From: JAKFWF01 sp963750535
Lineage (GTDB): Bacteria; Pseudomonadota; Alphaproteobacteria; Rhizobiales; Hyphomicrobiaceae
Direction: 5' to 3'
Length of the DNA stretch: 64,000 bases
Assembly (NCBI GenBank): GCA_963750535.1
Contig: CAVVRF010000037.1
Location: forward strand, 1-64,000
Shown here: positions 1-7,737 of the stretch, piece by piece
Numbering within the stretch: position 1 is the first letter of the stretch
How the letters are laid out: every line of letters starts with the position of its first letter
Position numbers and translations under genes: made by a program
The notes under the pieces: generated by a model
Told to the model about the DNA's origin: nothing
What the model saw: the letters and a program-made list of their open reading frames with translations, nothing else
The model's database searches: none

Positions 1-400
1 CGGCTCCGGGTCAAAATCACCGTCCCCACCAACCGGAACCGGGTTCATGCTTGTCTCCATGCATGGGCTTGGTCGCTCGTATGCTGGTCGCCACCGCTGC
101 GGCGGTCGGAGGCAAATTCGCGGTCGAGATCGCCGATTGCAGCAGCCAGATCGGTTCCGGCGCCGCACCGGTCGATGCCCTTCCGAGTGCCGGTCTCGCC
201 ATGACCCTGAAACAGAGGAAGGCCACTGGCGGCAGCCTCGATGCGCTCTCGGCAGCATTTCGTGGACTGCCGATCCCCGTCATCGGCCGCATCAACGATG
301 GCCGCTACCTGCTCGATCTCCGCTGCTCGATGACGAGGCGGCGTTGGTCGCGCAATTCGGTCTGCTGGTGATCGATGGCGACCCGGCGGAGGTGGCGACC
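1..400 (+). CDS. selA: L-seryl-tRNA(Sec) selenium transferase, C-terminal part (frameshifted, cut by window edge)
   Basis: SelA is the PLP enzyme that converts Ser-tRNA(Sec) to Sec-tRNA(Sec) with selenophosphate. Only the C-terminal end lies in the window. The run VEIADCSSQIGSGAAPVDAL followed by PSAGLAM, and then AFRGLPIPVIGRINDGRYLL, matches the small C-terminal domain of SelA. The frame breaks near position 325: after DLRC the natural continuation LDDEAALVAQFG is read one frame back, which implies one lost base. The true stop is not resolved and is placed near 400. Its position before a Sel1-repeat gene, selB and tRNA-Sec supports the call. Confidence in family is good; confidence in the exact end is low. 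Confidence 0.75.
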
Positions 401-1190
401 TGCTTCGTAGCATTTGGAAGCCAGCCAAGCGCGATCGCGAACGTCGCGCCGAGCATCTGGCCGATGCGGCGGCGGCAGCGGCACGCGGCGACTACGACCG
501 GGCGCTGGAAATCTGGATGGGCTATGGCCACGCCGGCGACGCCCGGGCCCAGCTGGAAATCGGACGCTGCTTTCTCGACGGCCTCGGCATCGAACGCAGC
601 CCCGAACTGGCGCAGCAATGGCTGAGCCTTGCCGCCAAGGCCCAGCGCGCGCCGGCGCAGCGCCTGCTGGGCGATTCGCATTTCAACGGTGAACTGGGCA
701 AACCTGAACGCGCGATCGCCGAAGAATGGTACGCGCGGGCGGCCGCGCAAGGCGATGCGCCGGCGCAGGACATGCTGCCTGGATCCTGGTCGAGGCAGAC
801 CACCGGACGCCAGACTATGCTCAAGCGCGCGAATGGGCGCTCAAGGCGGCTGAACAGGGCATCGCACCGGCCATGACGCGCCTCGGCCTGCTTTACAACA
901 ATGCCCTTGGCGTCGAACGCGATGCGAAGACTGCCGCCGAGTGGTGGCGCAAAGCGGCAATGTTGGGCGATGCCGACGGTCAGGCGATGCTCGGCGCCGC
1001 ATATCACCTGGGGGCCGGCGTCAGACGTAACCGGGTCAAGGCGCTCGCCTGGCTGATCCGCGCCAAGGCCGGCAGCAGCCCCTTCGCCGACCGCTTCTAT
1101 GCAGCCGTCCGTGACAGCTGCACGCCGAAGAACCTGCGCGAGGCGGAGGCCCGCGCCTCGGAGCCCCTCGACGCCGAGGCCGCAGCATGA
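400..1190 (+). CDS. Sel1-repeat (TPR-like) protein between selA and selB, frameshifted
   Basis: This is a solenoid of Sel1-like repeats. Visible units include GDARAQLEIGRCFLDGLGIE, AEEWYARAAAQGDAPAQ, APAMTRLGLLYNNALGVE, EWWRKAAMLGDADGQAML and AYHLGAGVRRNRVKALAWL. The start is uncertain; a GGAGG at about 389-393 precedes the codons reading LLRSIWKPAKRD near 400. One frame break near 775 (after AQDML) joins the two halves, again as a lost base. The stop overlaps the selB start as ATGA (1187-1190), so the gene is translationally coupled to selB. Sel1 proteins usually act as protein-binding scaffolds. A link to selenoprotein synthesis is inferred from position only. No signal peptide is seen. Confidence 0.7.
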
Positions 1191-3140
1191 TCGTCGGCAC
1201 GGCCGGACACATCGATCACGGAAAGACATCGCTGGTGCGTCGGCTAACCGGCGTCGAGACCGATCGGCTGAAGGAAGAGAAGGCGCGCGGCATCTCGATC
1301 GACATCGGCTTCGCCTATTGGCGCCGCCCCGGCGGCGAGATCATCGGCTTCGTCGACGTACCCGGTCATGAGGCGCTAGTGCACAACATGCTGGCCGGTG
1401 CGACCGGCATCGACTTCGTCATGCTGGTGGTGGCCGCCGATGACGGCGTCATGCCGCAGACCCGCGAGCATATCGCGATGATGGACCTGCTCGGATTTCT
1501 CGAGCGCGGCATCGTCGCGCTGAACAAATGCGATCTGGTTTCGCCGGTACGGCTCAGCGAGGTGACCCGCGATGTCAGCCAAGTGCTCGCAGGTACCGGC
1601 CTCGAAGGCGCGCCGGTCGTTCCAGTATCGGCGGTGTCCGGGGAAGGCATCGACGCGATCACCGCGCAACTCGACGCAGCCGTTGCAGCAAAGCACGCCG
1701 CGCGCTCGAAGTCCGGCCGCTTTCGCCTGGCGGTCGATCGCTGCTTCACCCTGGCGGGCCTCGGCACCACGGTCACCGGCACGGTGTTGTCGGGCCGGGT
1801 CAATGTCGATGACCGCGTGGTGGTGAGCCCGTCCGGCCTCGACGCGCGTGTACGCTCGATCCGCGCACAAAATCAGCCGGTCGATCACGGCGAAGCCGGG
1901 CAGCGTTGTGCGCTGGTGCTCGCCGGCCCGCAAATCGCCAAGGATACCGTTCGGCGCGGCGACGTCGTGCTCGATCCGGCGTTGCACGCCCCGACGTCCA
2001 GGATCGACGCACGGGTGCAAGTTCTCACCAGCGAGCCGAAGCCGATCAGCCAGTGGTTTCCGGTCAAAGTGCATCATGCGGCGATGGAAGTTCCCGGACG
2101 GGTCGTGGTGCTCCGCAGCGAGCCGATCGAACCCGGCGAAGCCGAATTCATTCAACTCGTGCTCGAACGTCCGATCGCGGCGGCGGTGGGCGATCGGTTC
2201 GTGATCCGCGATACCTCGTCGAGCCGGACGATCGGCGGCGGCACGTTCGTCGACCTGCGGGGCTCGGAGCGACGCCGTCGCACTCCGGAGCGCCGGCGGA
2301 TGCTGGAGGCAATGGCACTGGACGCGCCCGAGGCGGCGCTTGCCCGTGCGCTCGACGATGCCGGCGGCTGGCTCGACCTCGACGCCATCGTGCGCGATCG
2401 TGCGCTCGCCAGGTAAGCGGCTCCGGCGTTGATCGCGCGTCTCGGCCTCGTCGCCCTTTCGCTCAATGACGGCACCGTAGCCCTGTCCAATGGAGCTTGG
2501 CGGCGACTGCAAGCACAAGTCGGCGAAACCCTCCAGGCGTTTCACGGGCAAGCTGCCGGACCTGCCCGGCTCGGGCTCGAGCAACTGCGCCGCGACTGCG
2601 CCGCCAAACTGCCGGCGCCGCTGTTTCTCGCCGCCATTCGACTGCTTGCGAGCCAGGGCGCCGTCGCGCTCGATCGGACCTGGGTGCGAATGCCGGGGCA
2701 CGAAGTGCGCTTCTCGGCCAACGACGACAGAGGATTTGGGCGGCGGTCCGCCCGCAGTTGGCCGCCGCGCCATACCGCCCGCCGCGGGTGCGCGACATCG
2801 CCAAGGCCATGCAGATGGATGAAGCCCTTGTGCGGCGCCTGATGCGGATGGCAGCCCGGCGCGGCGATGTCGAGGAAATCGCGCACGATCACTACTTCCT
2901 GGCGCTCGACCGTCGAGCGCATGGCCGAGATCGCGATCGAGGTTGCCTTGCAGCCGTCCCCGAAGGCAAGTTTACCGCCGCCGATTTCCGCGATCGCCTC
3001 GACAATTCGGCCGCAAGGTGGCGATCGAGATCCTGGAATTTTTCGATCGCCATGGCTTCACCATGCGAAGGCAGGACTTGCGCCGGATCAATCCGGCGCG
3101 CATTGAGTTGTTCGCGCCGCGCCTGGCGCGGCAAGAGAAT
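1187..3140 (+). CDS. selB: Selenocysteine-specific elongation factor SelB, disrupted by an in-frame TAA and four frame breaks
   Basis: SelB is the EF-Tu-like GTPase that carries Sec-tRNA to UGA codons and reads the SECIS hairpin with C-terminal winged helices. The ATG at 1187 gives MIVGTAGHIDHGKTSLVRRL (G1). DVPGHEALVHNM (G3) and NKCD (G4) follow, then beta-barrel domains 2 and 3. A TAA at 2414-2416 interrupts the frame after about 409 residues, yet homologous sequence resumes directly after it (AAPALIARLGLVAL). The winged-helix part then needs frame changes near 2733, 2910, 2955 and 3012 to read AAVRPQLAAAPYRPP, EGKFTAADFRDRLDNS and GRKVAIEILEFFDRHGF. The end abuts tRNA-Sec and its stop is not resolved. 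As written, the product would lack its SECIS-binding domain. TAA is not a Sec codon, so recoding cannot explain it. Confidence 0.85.
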
Positions 3141-3234
3141 GGTGGAGTCCCGCTCCCGTGGGGCGACCGGACTTCAATCCGGGTGGGGCCGTCAGACGGT
3201 CCCAGGTGGGTTCGACTCCCATCCTCCACCGCCA
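3141..3234 (+). tRNA. selC: tRNA-Sec (anticodon TCA), CCA encoded
   Basis: The RNA has the bacterial Sec architecture: a long acceptor stem (GGTGGAG pairing with CTCCACC before G73), an extended D arm, a long variable arm (GGGGCCGTCAGACGGTCCC), the T arm GTGGGTTCGACTCCCAT and an encoded CCA at 3232-3234. The anticodon arm reads CCGGA-CTTCAA-TCCGG with anticodon TCA, so the loop has six bases instead of seven: one A after the anticodon is missing compared with the usual CTTCAAA. The eighth acceptor pair is a T/C mismatch. Total length is 94 nt, one short of the E. coli form. The gene lies immediately after selB. Confidence 0.93.
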
Positions 3235-3254
3235 TCCCCAAGCGAGGTGTCTCG

Positions 3255-3707
3255 ATGAGTACCGCCGCAGACACGCTGGTTGCCGAATTCGCCGAAGGCG
3301 CCCGCTTAGCCCAGGTGGCGGAGAAGGAGCTGCGCCAACGAATGACGGCCGAGATCGCCCGGCTGGAACGACAGCGTGCCTTCGCATACCGCCGGACCCG
3401 CCTGATCCAGGCACTCGCCGGCGTCACCGATCAAGACCCGGAACTCGTCGCGGCCGCGCAGCGCCGGGCGATCAACAGCGAGATTGGCTGGACCGGCGAG
3501 AGCGAGATCGAGAAATCGATCCTCGACCAGTTGGCGCCAGTCGCGCGTACGGTGTGGCAGTGTGCCTGCGCGACCGAACCTGCCACCAGCGCCAATGTCA
3601 TGTCGAGTTTGCAGCAGTTCGAAGCGTGGTTCGAGAAAACTCACGGAAAATCGTTCTATACCCTGTTCGATCAATACGTGTCAGAGGTCCCCGTTGTCGA
3701 TTTCTGA
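3255..3707 (+). CDS. Conserved-looking hypothetical protein after tRNA-Sec, first gene of a five-gene operon
   Basis: This is an intact 150-aa protein starting at ATG 3255, 20 nt after the CCA of tRNA-Sec, so tRNA and operon may share a transcript. I do not recognise a family. The sequence is hydrophilic and mainly helical, with a charged N-terminal helix (EGARLAQVAEKELRQRMTAE, then IARLERQR), one CAC pair (WQCACATEP) and an aromatic C-terminus (EAWFEKTHGKSFYTLFDQYV). There is no signal peptide or membrane segment. Its end overlaps the next gene by 14 nt, which indicates coupled translation. The frame is open and undamaged although the neighbouring selB is broken. Function unknown; the lipoate and DsrE neighbours suggest a role in a lipoyl or sulfur relay (inference). 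Confidence 0.75.
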   Translation: MSTAADTLVAEFAEGARLAQVAEKELRQRMTAEIARLERQRAFAYRRTRLIQALAGVTDQDPELVAAAQRRAINSEIGWTGESEIEKSILDQLAPVARTVWQCACATEPATSANVMSSLQQFEAWFEKTHGKSFYTLFDQYVSEVPVVDF

Positions 3708-4080
3708 ACCAACCGAGTTCGATGCATGGCTCACCACGATGGTGCGGCAGCACGGCGAATTCACCGCTCTCGTGATCCTGACGCGGATCGCTGATGAGCG
3801 CGTCATGCCGCTGTGCTCGACTTACGTCCACGTCATCGGCAACGAGGTCGACTGGGGCGAGATCGTCGTCATGTTCGCAGGCTCCGGCCACAGCTGGGAC
3901 GGCGCCGCGTTCTTTCCGACCAAGGCTGCCGCCGGTGGCCCAGTCGACAATCCGACTGCCCATCGGCGCTTGCGCGAACTCGAGCAGAAGGTGTCCGAGG
4001 ATCGCATGATCCTTAATGATGGCAACTTTTTCGATGCCCTCGGCCGGCGGATCAAGATCGAGCCGGTCGCCGACGCATGA
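3694..4080 (+). CDS. Hypothetical protein, second gene of the lipoate/DsrE operon
   Basis: This 128-aa protein starts at TTG 3694 inside the end of the previous gene. An AGAGG lies 6-10 nt upstream and the frame is closed further up, which decides the start. No known family is recognised. The core reads FTALVILTRIADERVMPLCS, then YVHVIGNEVDWGEIVVMFAG and GSGHSWDGAAFFPTK. It looks like an alpha/beta fold with one Cys and one His, ending in RIKIEPVADA. It has no signal peptide. The stop overlaps the lipoate ligase start as ATGA (4077-4080). The overlaps on both sides argue that it is a genuine operon member and not a chance open frame. Confidence 0.72.
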   Translation: MSISEPTEFDAWLTTMVRQHGEFTALVILTRIADERVMPLCSTYVHVIGNEVDWGEIVVMFAGSGHSWDGAAFFPTKAAAGGPVDNPTAHRRLRELEQKVSEDRMILNDGNFFDALGRRIKIEPVADA

Positions 4081-4841
4081 GCTGCCCGCTGCGCCTGCTC
4101 GACACGGGCCTGATGCCGGCGCGCTGGAACGTCGCGATGACAGCGACGCTGATCGAGCGGCATGCGCGACGACAGATACCCGATACCCTTCGCCTGCATC
4201 GCTATCACACCTCGGTGCTGCTGGAGCTGGCCAGCAAGCCGACGAGGCAGCCGACCTCGACCATTGCCGCCTTTCCGGCATCGACATCGCCCGCCGTGTC
4301 ACCGGTGGTGGCGCCGTGTTCATGGCGCCCGAAATGCTTGCCTGGGATCTGATCGTCGATCGTGCGCGACTGGGCGGCCATCGCGCAGTCGTTACCGCGC
4401 GCCTATGCTCCGGCATTGCTCGCGGATTGTCGCGGCTCGGAATCGATGCCCGATTCTCGTCCACCCAATGACCTTGTAATCGGTCGCCACAAGGTCTCCG
4501 GTTCGAGCGGTTACGCCAGCGGCCGCAGCGTCGCGCTGCAAGGCACCGTGATGATCGGCAATGATCTTCCGACGATGGCGGCGGCGCTGCGGATCCCGCT
4601 GGCCGAGTTGCGATCGCGCGTGACCTGTCTCAATAACCATGCCAGCGGCGAATTGGATGCGGCAAACGTCTCGCAATGCGTCGTTTCTGGATTGATCGAG
4701 GCCCTGGAAGACGAGTTCATTCGGTCGTCGCCGACCGACGACGAAATCGGTGACTGCGAGACCTTGCTGCGCAATGAAATCGGTCTGGATGAATTCGTAC
4801 TCGGCAAGGCCGGTCCAGCAGGATTGGAAGCAAACGCATGA
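4077..4841 (+). CDS. Lipoate-protein ligase A family protein (two frame breaks)
   Basis: Members of the BPL/LplA/LipB fold attach lipoate or octanoate to a lysine of carrier proteins. The start ATG 4077 gives an N-terminus like LplA (RWNVAMTATLIERHA, then LRLHRYHTSVLL). After a break near 4215 the frame changes to SGIDIARRVTGGGAVFMAPE, the RR-x-GGGAV lipoyl-AMP pocket signature. After a second break near 4400-4460 it reads DLVIGRHKVSGSSGYASGRS, with the catalytic-type lysine of GRKxSGS, then LQGTVMIGNDLPTMAAAL. The two shifts cancel (one lost base, one gained). The length of about 254 aa fits the short LplA-like enzymes of sulfur-oxidation clusters. Its likely substrate is the GcvH-like protein two genes downstream (inference). 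Confidence 0.8.
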
Positions 4842-5215
4842 CACGTAAGTTGCTGATCGTCCTGGTCAACACCGACCCGCGCAATCCGGAAGAACTCGGC
4901 GCGCCGTTCTATCACGCGGCGGTCGCGGCCGCGATGGACTACGAAGTCGATGTCGTCTGCGCCGCGACTGCCGGCAAGCTCATGCGCAAGGGCGCCGCCG
5001 AGGGCTTGCGCATCAAGCCCGGCCAAGACAAGACCGTCCATGACTGGATCCGCGACGCGCACAATCACGGCGCCCGGTTCTGGGCCTGCCCGGCCAACCT
5101 CGATCTGTTCGACATGACGACCGACGATCTGATCCCCGAATGCCAGGGGTTGATGGGCGCGGCGAAGATGCTGCAGAACGTGATGTCGGACGACTACCGC
5201 GTATTGACCTATTGA
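4838..5215 (+). CDS. DsrE/DsrF-family sulfur-carrier-like protein
   Basis: This intact 125-aa protein starts at ATG 4838, overlapping the ligase stop as ATGA. The DsrE-type flavodoxin-like fold is visible as KLLIVLVNTDPRNPEELGAP, FYHAAVAAAMDYEVDVVCAA, HDWIRDAHNHGARFWACPAN and the C-terminal PECQGLMGAAKMLQNVM. Cysteines at VVC, WACP and PEC are candidates for persulfide binding; the WACPAN cysteine sits where DsrE/TusD proteins usually carry theirs. DsrE proteins take part in sulfur transfer in dissimilatory sulfur metabolism. Here the partners would be the lipoyl carrier and ligase on either side (inference). It is cytoplasmic, with no signal peptide. Confidence 0.82.
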   Translation: MTRKLLIVLVNTDPRNPEELGAPFYHAAVAAAMDYEVDVVCAATAGKLMRKGAAEGLRIKPGQDKTVHDWIRDAHNHGARFWACPANLDLFDMTTDDLIPECQGLMGAAKMLQNVMSDDYRVLTY

Positions 5216-5223
5216 GGCTTCCG

Positions 5224-5664
5224 ATGGCGATCGTTCAGCACCACGATTTTCCCGAGCGCCTCTATTACGACCTTGACAATCAGGTCTGGTACGAGCCGCT
5301 CGCCGATGGAACGATCCGCGCCGGTTTCACGCCGCTGGCAATCGAACTGGCCGGCGAGGTTCTGGTATTCACTCCGAAGCGCATCGGCAAGACGTTCGAG
5401 CCGCAACGTTCTTTCGCGACGATCGAATGCGGCAAGTGGGTCGGTGCCGCGCGCGCGGCCTTCGCGGGCACGGTTGTCGCCGCGAACGAAGCCCTCGAAA
5501 CTCGACCGAAGCTGCTCAACGAAGACGCCTTCGGCACCGGCTGGATGCTGATCTTGCGCCCCGAGAGCGGCCTGTGGCGTGAAGGGTTGCTGACTGGAGC
5601 GGCCGTGGAGGAAGCGTTCTCCGACTGGCTCGCGGAAGAAACCTACAAGAGCCGTTCCGAGTAG
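5224..5664 (+). CDS. GcvH-like lipoyl-carrier (LbpA-like) protein
   Basis: This intact 146-aa protein starts 8 nt after the DsrE-like gene at ATG 5224. The single-hybrid motif of GcvH is recognisable: YYDLDNQVWYEPLADGTIRA, GFTPLAIELAGEVLVFTPKR, then the lysine loop FATIECGKWVGAARAAFAGT and VVAANEALETRPKLLNEDAF followed by GTGWMLILRP. The lipoyl lysine would be the K of IECGKW, in place of the classical ESVKA. That loop and the position next to a ligase and a DsrE-like gene resemble LbpA, the carrier of the sHdr sulfur-oxidation system, more than a glycine-cleavage H protein. No gcvT or gcvP gene is nearby. Lipoylation is inferred, not shown. Confidence 0.82.
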   Translation: MAIVQHHDFPERLYYDLDNQVWYEPLADGTIRAGFTPLAIELAGEVLVFTPKRIGKTFEPQRSFATIECGKWVGAARAAFAGTVVAANEALETRPKLLNEDAFGTGWMLILRPESGLWREGLLTGAAVEEAFSDWLAEETYKSRSE

Positions 5665-5916
5665 CCCGCGCCCATGGATAAGCGACCGATATTACAGTCA
5701 TCACGCGTCGCGCGTCCCCAGGCGCGATCACGATAGCCTGTGCATCGTCCGAAGCCAATTCATCGGAACGCAATTGGCGAAGAATTTGCAGCGACGGCGT
5801 TTCCATTTATGGCCTTCAAACGACAGATATCAAAGTGTACCGTTTGACCCCACAGTCCCGGCAGTGACGGGCAAGCGCCGCAGTTGCGCATCAAATCGGT
5901 CCGGGAGGATCGCCGC
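5665..5916 (+). other. Intergenic region before the TPP-enzyme cluster
   Basis: No convincing gene is seen. The minus strand opens with METPSLQILRQLRSDELASD and stays open into the end of the GcvH-like gene, which suggests at most a fragment. A Shine-Dalgarno GGGAGGA at 5903-5909 belongs to the next gene. Confidence 0.4.
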
Positions 5917-7731
5917 TTGAGCTCCAACGAGCCAGAAAGCGAAATTGCAGCCTCGCCAGGGTCCGTGGGCCGTGGGCTCGCGAGCGAACGACCGCTGCCG
6001 CCAGGTTTGACCGAGGCCAGGTTCGGCAGCGACGCGATCGCCGATACGCTGCGTGCGCTCGATATCCCCTACATCGCCATCAATCCCGGCTCGAGCTACC
6101 GCGGACTGCACGATTCCCTGGTCAACTATCTTGGCAACGAACGGCCGCAACTGCTGGTCTGCCTGCACGAAGAGTCGGCAGTCGCCATCGCGCACGGCTA
6201 CGCCAAGGTGACGGGGCGCGCGATGGCAGCCGCGGTGCATTCCAACGTCGGACTGTTCCACGCGACGATGGCGGTCTTCAACGCGTGGTGCGACCGCATG
6301 CCGTTGCTGTTGATCGGCGCCACCGGTCCGGTCGATGCCGCAAAGCGCCGGCCTTGGATCGACTGGATCCATACCGCCCGCGACCAGGGCGCGATCGTGC
6401 GTGGCTATGTGAAGTGGGACGACCAGCCTGCGTCGCCGGAAGCTGCCCGCGAAGTCGATCTGCCGGGCGTTCTGGCTCGCGAACGCGCCGCCGCAGGGGC
6501 CGGCTTATGTCGTCCTCGATGCGGGAATGCAGGAAGCGGAACTGAAGACGCCATTGCCAGCGGCAGATGTCGGCCGCTTGGTCCCGCGCGTCGCTGCCGG
6601 AGCATCCCGGACGCGATAGCGACGGCAGCAGCCATGCTCGACGCCGGCCGGAGCGTCGTCATTCTCGCAGGCCGCGCATCGCGGCGCACCGCACCCTGGG
6701 CGGCGCGTGTCGAGCTCGCGGAACGGCTCGACGCGCGCGTCATAACCGATCTCAAGATCGGCGCGGCCTTTCCGACCGATCACCCGCTGCACGTCGGAGT
6801 ACCATCTGTATTGCTGCCATCGCCTGATGCACTGGAAGCGATAGCCGGTGCCGACGTCGTCCTCAGTCTCGACTGGGTCGACCTGGCGGGGGCGTTGCGC
6901 GCCGCAGCCCCGCGCCGCGAAGCCAGGATTATTCAAATCACGCTCGATCACACGGTGCACAACGGCTGGAGCATGGACCACCAGGGCCTTGCCCCGGTCG
7001 ACCTGTTCATTGCTGCCGATCCCGATGCCGTCGTGATCGATTTGGCTGGAGCGGTGCGCGCTCGACCGAGCGCCGGGCGTGTTGCAGCCGCCGCGGCACC
7101 GGCACCTGAGGCGACGGGCCCGCTTCGCGTCGAGCACCTGGCCAGTGCATTGCGGACATCTCTCGGCAAGCGGGAGGTCTCGCTCCTTCACTTGCCGCTG
7201 TCGTGGAACGGCGCCTGGTGGCCGTTCCGCCACCCCCTGGATTTCATCGGCGGCGATGGCGGCGGTGGCGTCGGGGGCGGACCGGGCATCTCGGTGGGTG
7301 CGGCGCTGGCGTTGAAGGGAAGCGGCCGGCTGCCGGTGTCGATCTGCGGCGACGGTGACTTCCTGATGGGGGTGACCGCCCTGTGGACGGCCGTACACTA
7401 CAGGATCCCGCTGTTGCTTGTGGTCGCGAACAATCGCTCGTTCTTCAATGACGAGCTGCACCAGGAGCGTGTCGCCCGCATGCGCGGCCGGCCGGTCGAG
7501 AACAAGTGGATCGGCCAGCGCATGACCGATCCGGACATCGACCTCGCGGCATTGGCGCAAGCGCAGGGGGCCGTCACGTTCGGCCCGATCCACGATCATG
7601 ACGGGCTCGCCCAAGCATGTGCCGCAGCTATTGTCGCGGTCGAGGCAGGCGCGGTTGCGGTGGTCGATGTTCGCGTCGAGCCAGGTTACGCGCCGGCAAC
7701 GACAGCGACCATGTCGAAACCGAGCGGGTAG
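5917..7731 (+). CDS. Thiamine-diphosphate-dependent enzyme (acetolactate synthase / benzoylformate decarboxylase type), two compensating frame breaks
   Basis: TPP enzymes of this fold decarboxylate or ligate 2-oxo acids. TTG 5917, seven bases after GGGAGGA, is chosen as start. The N-terminal PYR domain holds the activating glutamate in LHEESAVAIAHGYAKVTGR. The central domain is readable up to VDLPGVLA, then a segment of about 120 nt (6480-6600) is out of frame: its proper reading is QGPAYVVLDAGMQEAELKTP. The original frame resumes at AIATAAAMLDAGRSVVILAG. The C-terminal PP domain has the GDGDFLMGVTALWTAVHYRI ... VVANNRSFFND cofactor motif. Total is about 604 aa. It leads an apparent operon with an ABC transporter and an aldehyde dehydrogenase, so a role in decarboxylating an imported oxo acid is likely (inference). 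Confidence 0.83.
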   Translation: MSSNEPESEIAASPGSVGRGLASERPLPPGLTEARFGSDAIADTLRALDIPYIAINPGSSYRGLHDSLVNYLGNERPQLLVCLHEESAVAIAHGYAKVTGRAMAAAVHSNVGLFHATMAVFNAWCDRMPLLLIGATGPVDAAKRRPWIDWIHTARDQGAIVRGYVKWDDQPASPEAAREVDLPGVLARERAAAGAGLCRPRCGNAGSGTEDAIASGRCRPLGPARRCRSIPDAIATAAAMLDAGRSVVILAGRASRRTAPWAARVELAERLDARVITDLKIGAAFPTDHPLHVGVPSVLLPSPDALEAIAGADVVLSLDWVDLAGALRAAAPRREARIIQITLDHTVHNGWSMDHQGLAPVDLFIAADPDAVVIDLAGAVRARPSAGRVAAAAAPAPEATGPLRVEHLASALRTSLGKREVSLLHLPLSWNGAWWPFRHPLDFIGGDGGGGVGGGPGISVGAALALKGSGRLPVSICGDGDFLMGVTALWTAVHYRIPLLLVVANNRSFFNDELHQERVARMRGRPVENKWIGQRMTDPDIDLAALAQAQGAVTFGPIHDHDGLAQACAAAIVAVEAGAVAVVDVRVEPGYAPATTATMSKPSG

Positions 7732-7737
7732 GCGATC

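Noticed and set aside
2414..2416. In-frame TAA in selB considered as recoding or a selenoprotein signal
   Set aside because: Sec uses UGA, not UAA, and no SECIS-like hairpin is evident. Substitution or decay is simpler.
5516..5806. Minus-strand frame beginning METPSLQILRQL as a regulator gene
   Set aside because: Only the first 45 residues look protein-like; the rest is antisense to the GcvH-like gene, and no DNA-binding motif is seen.
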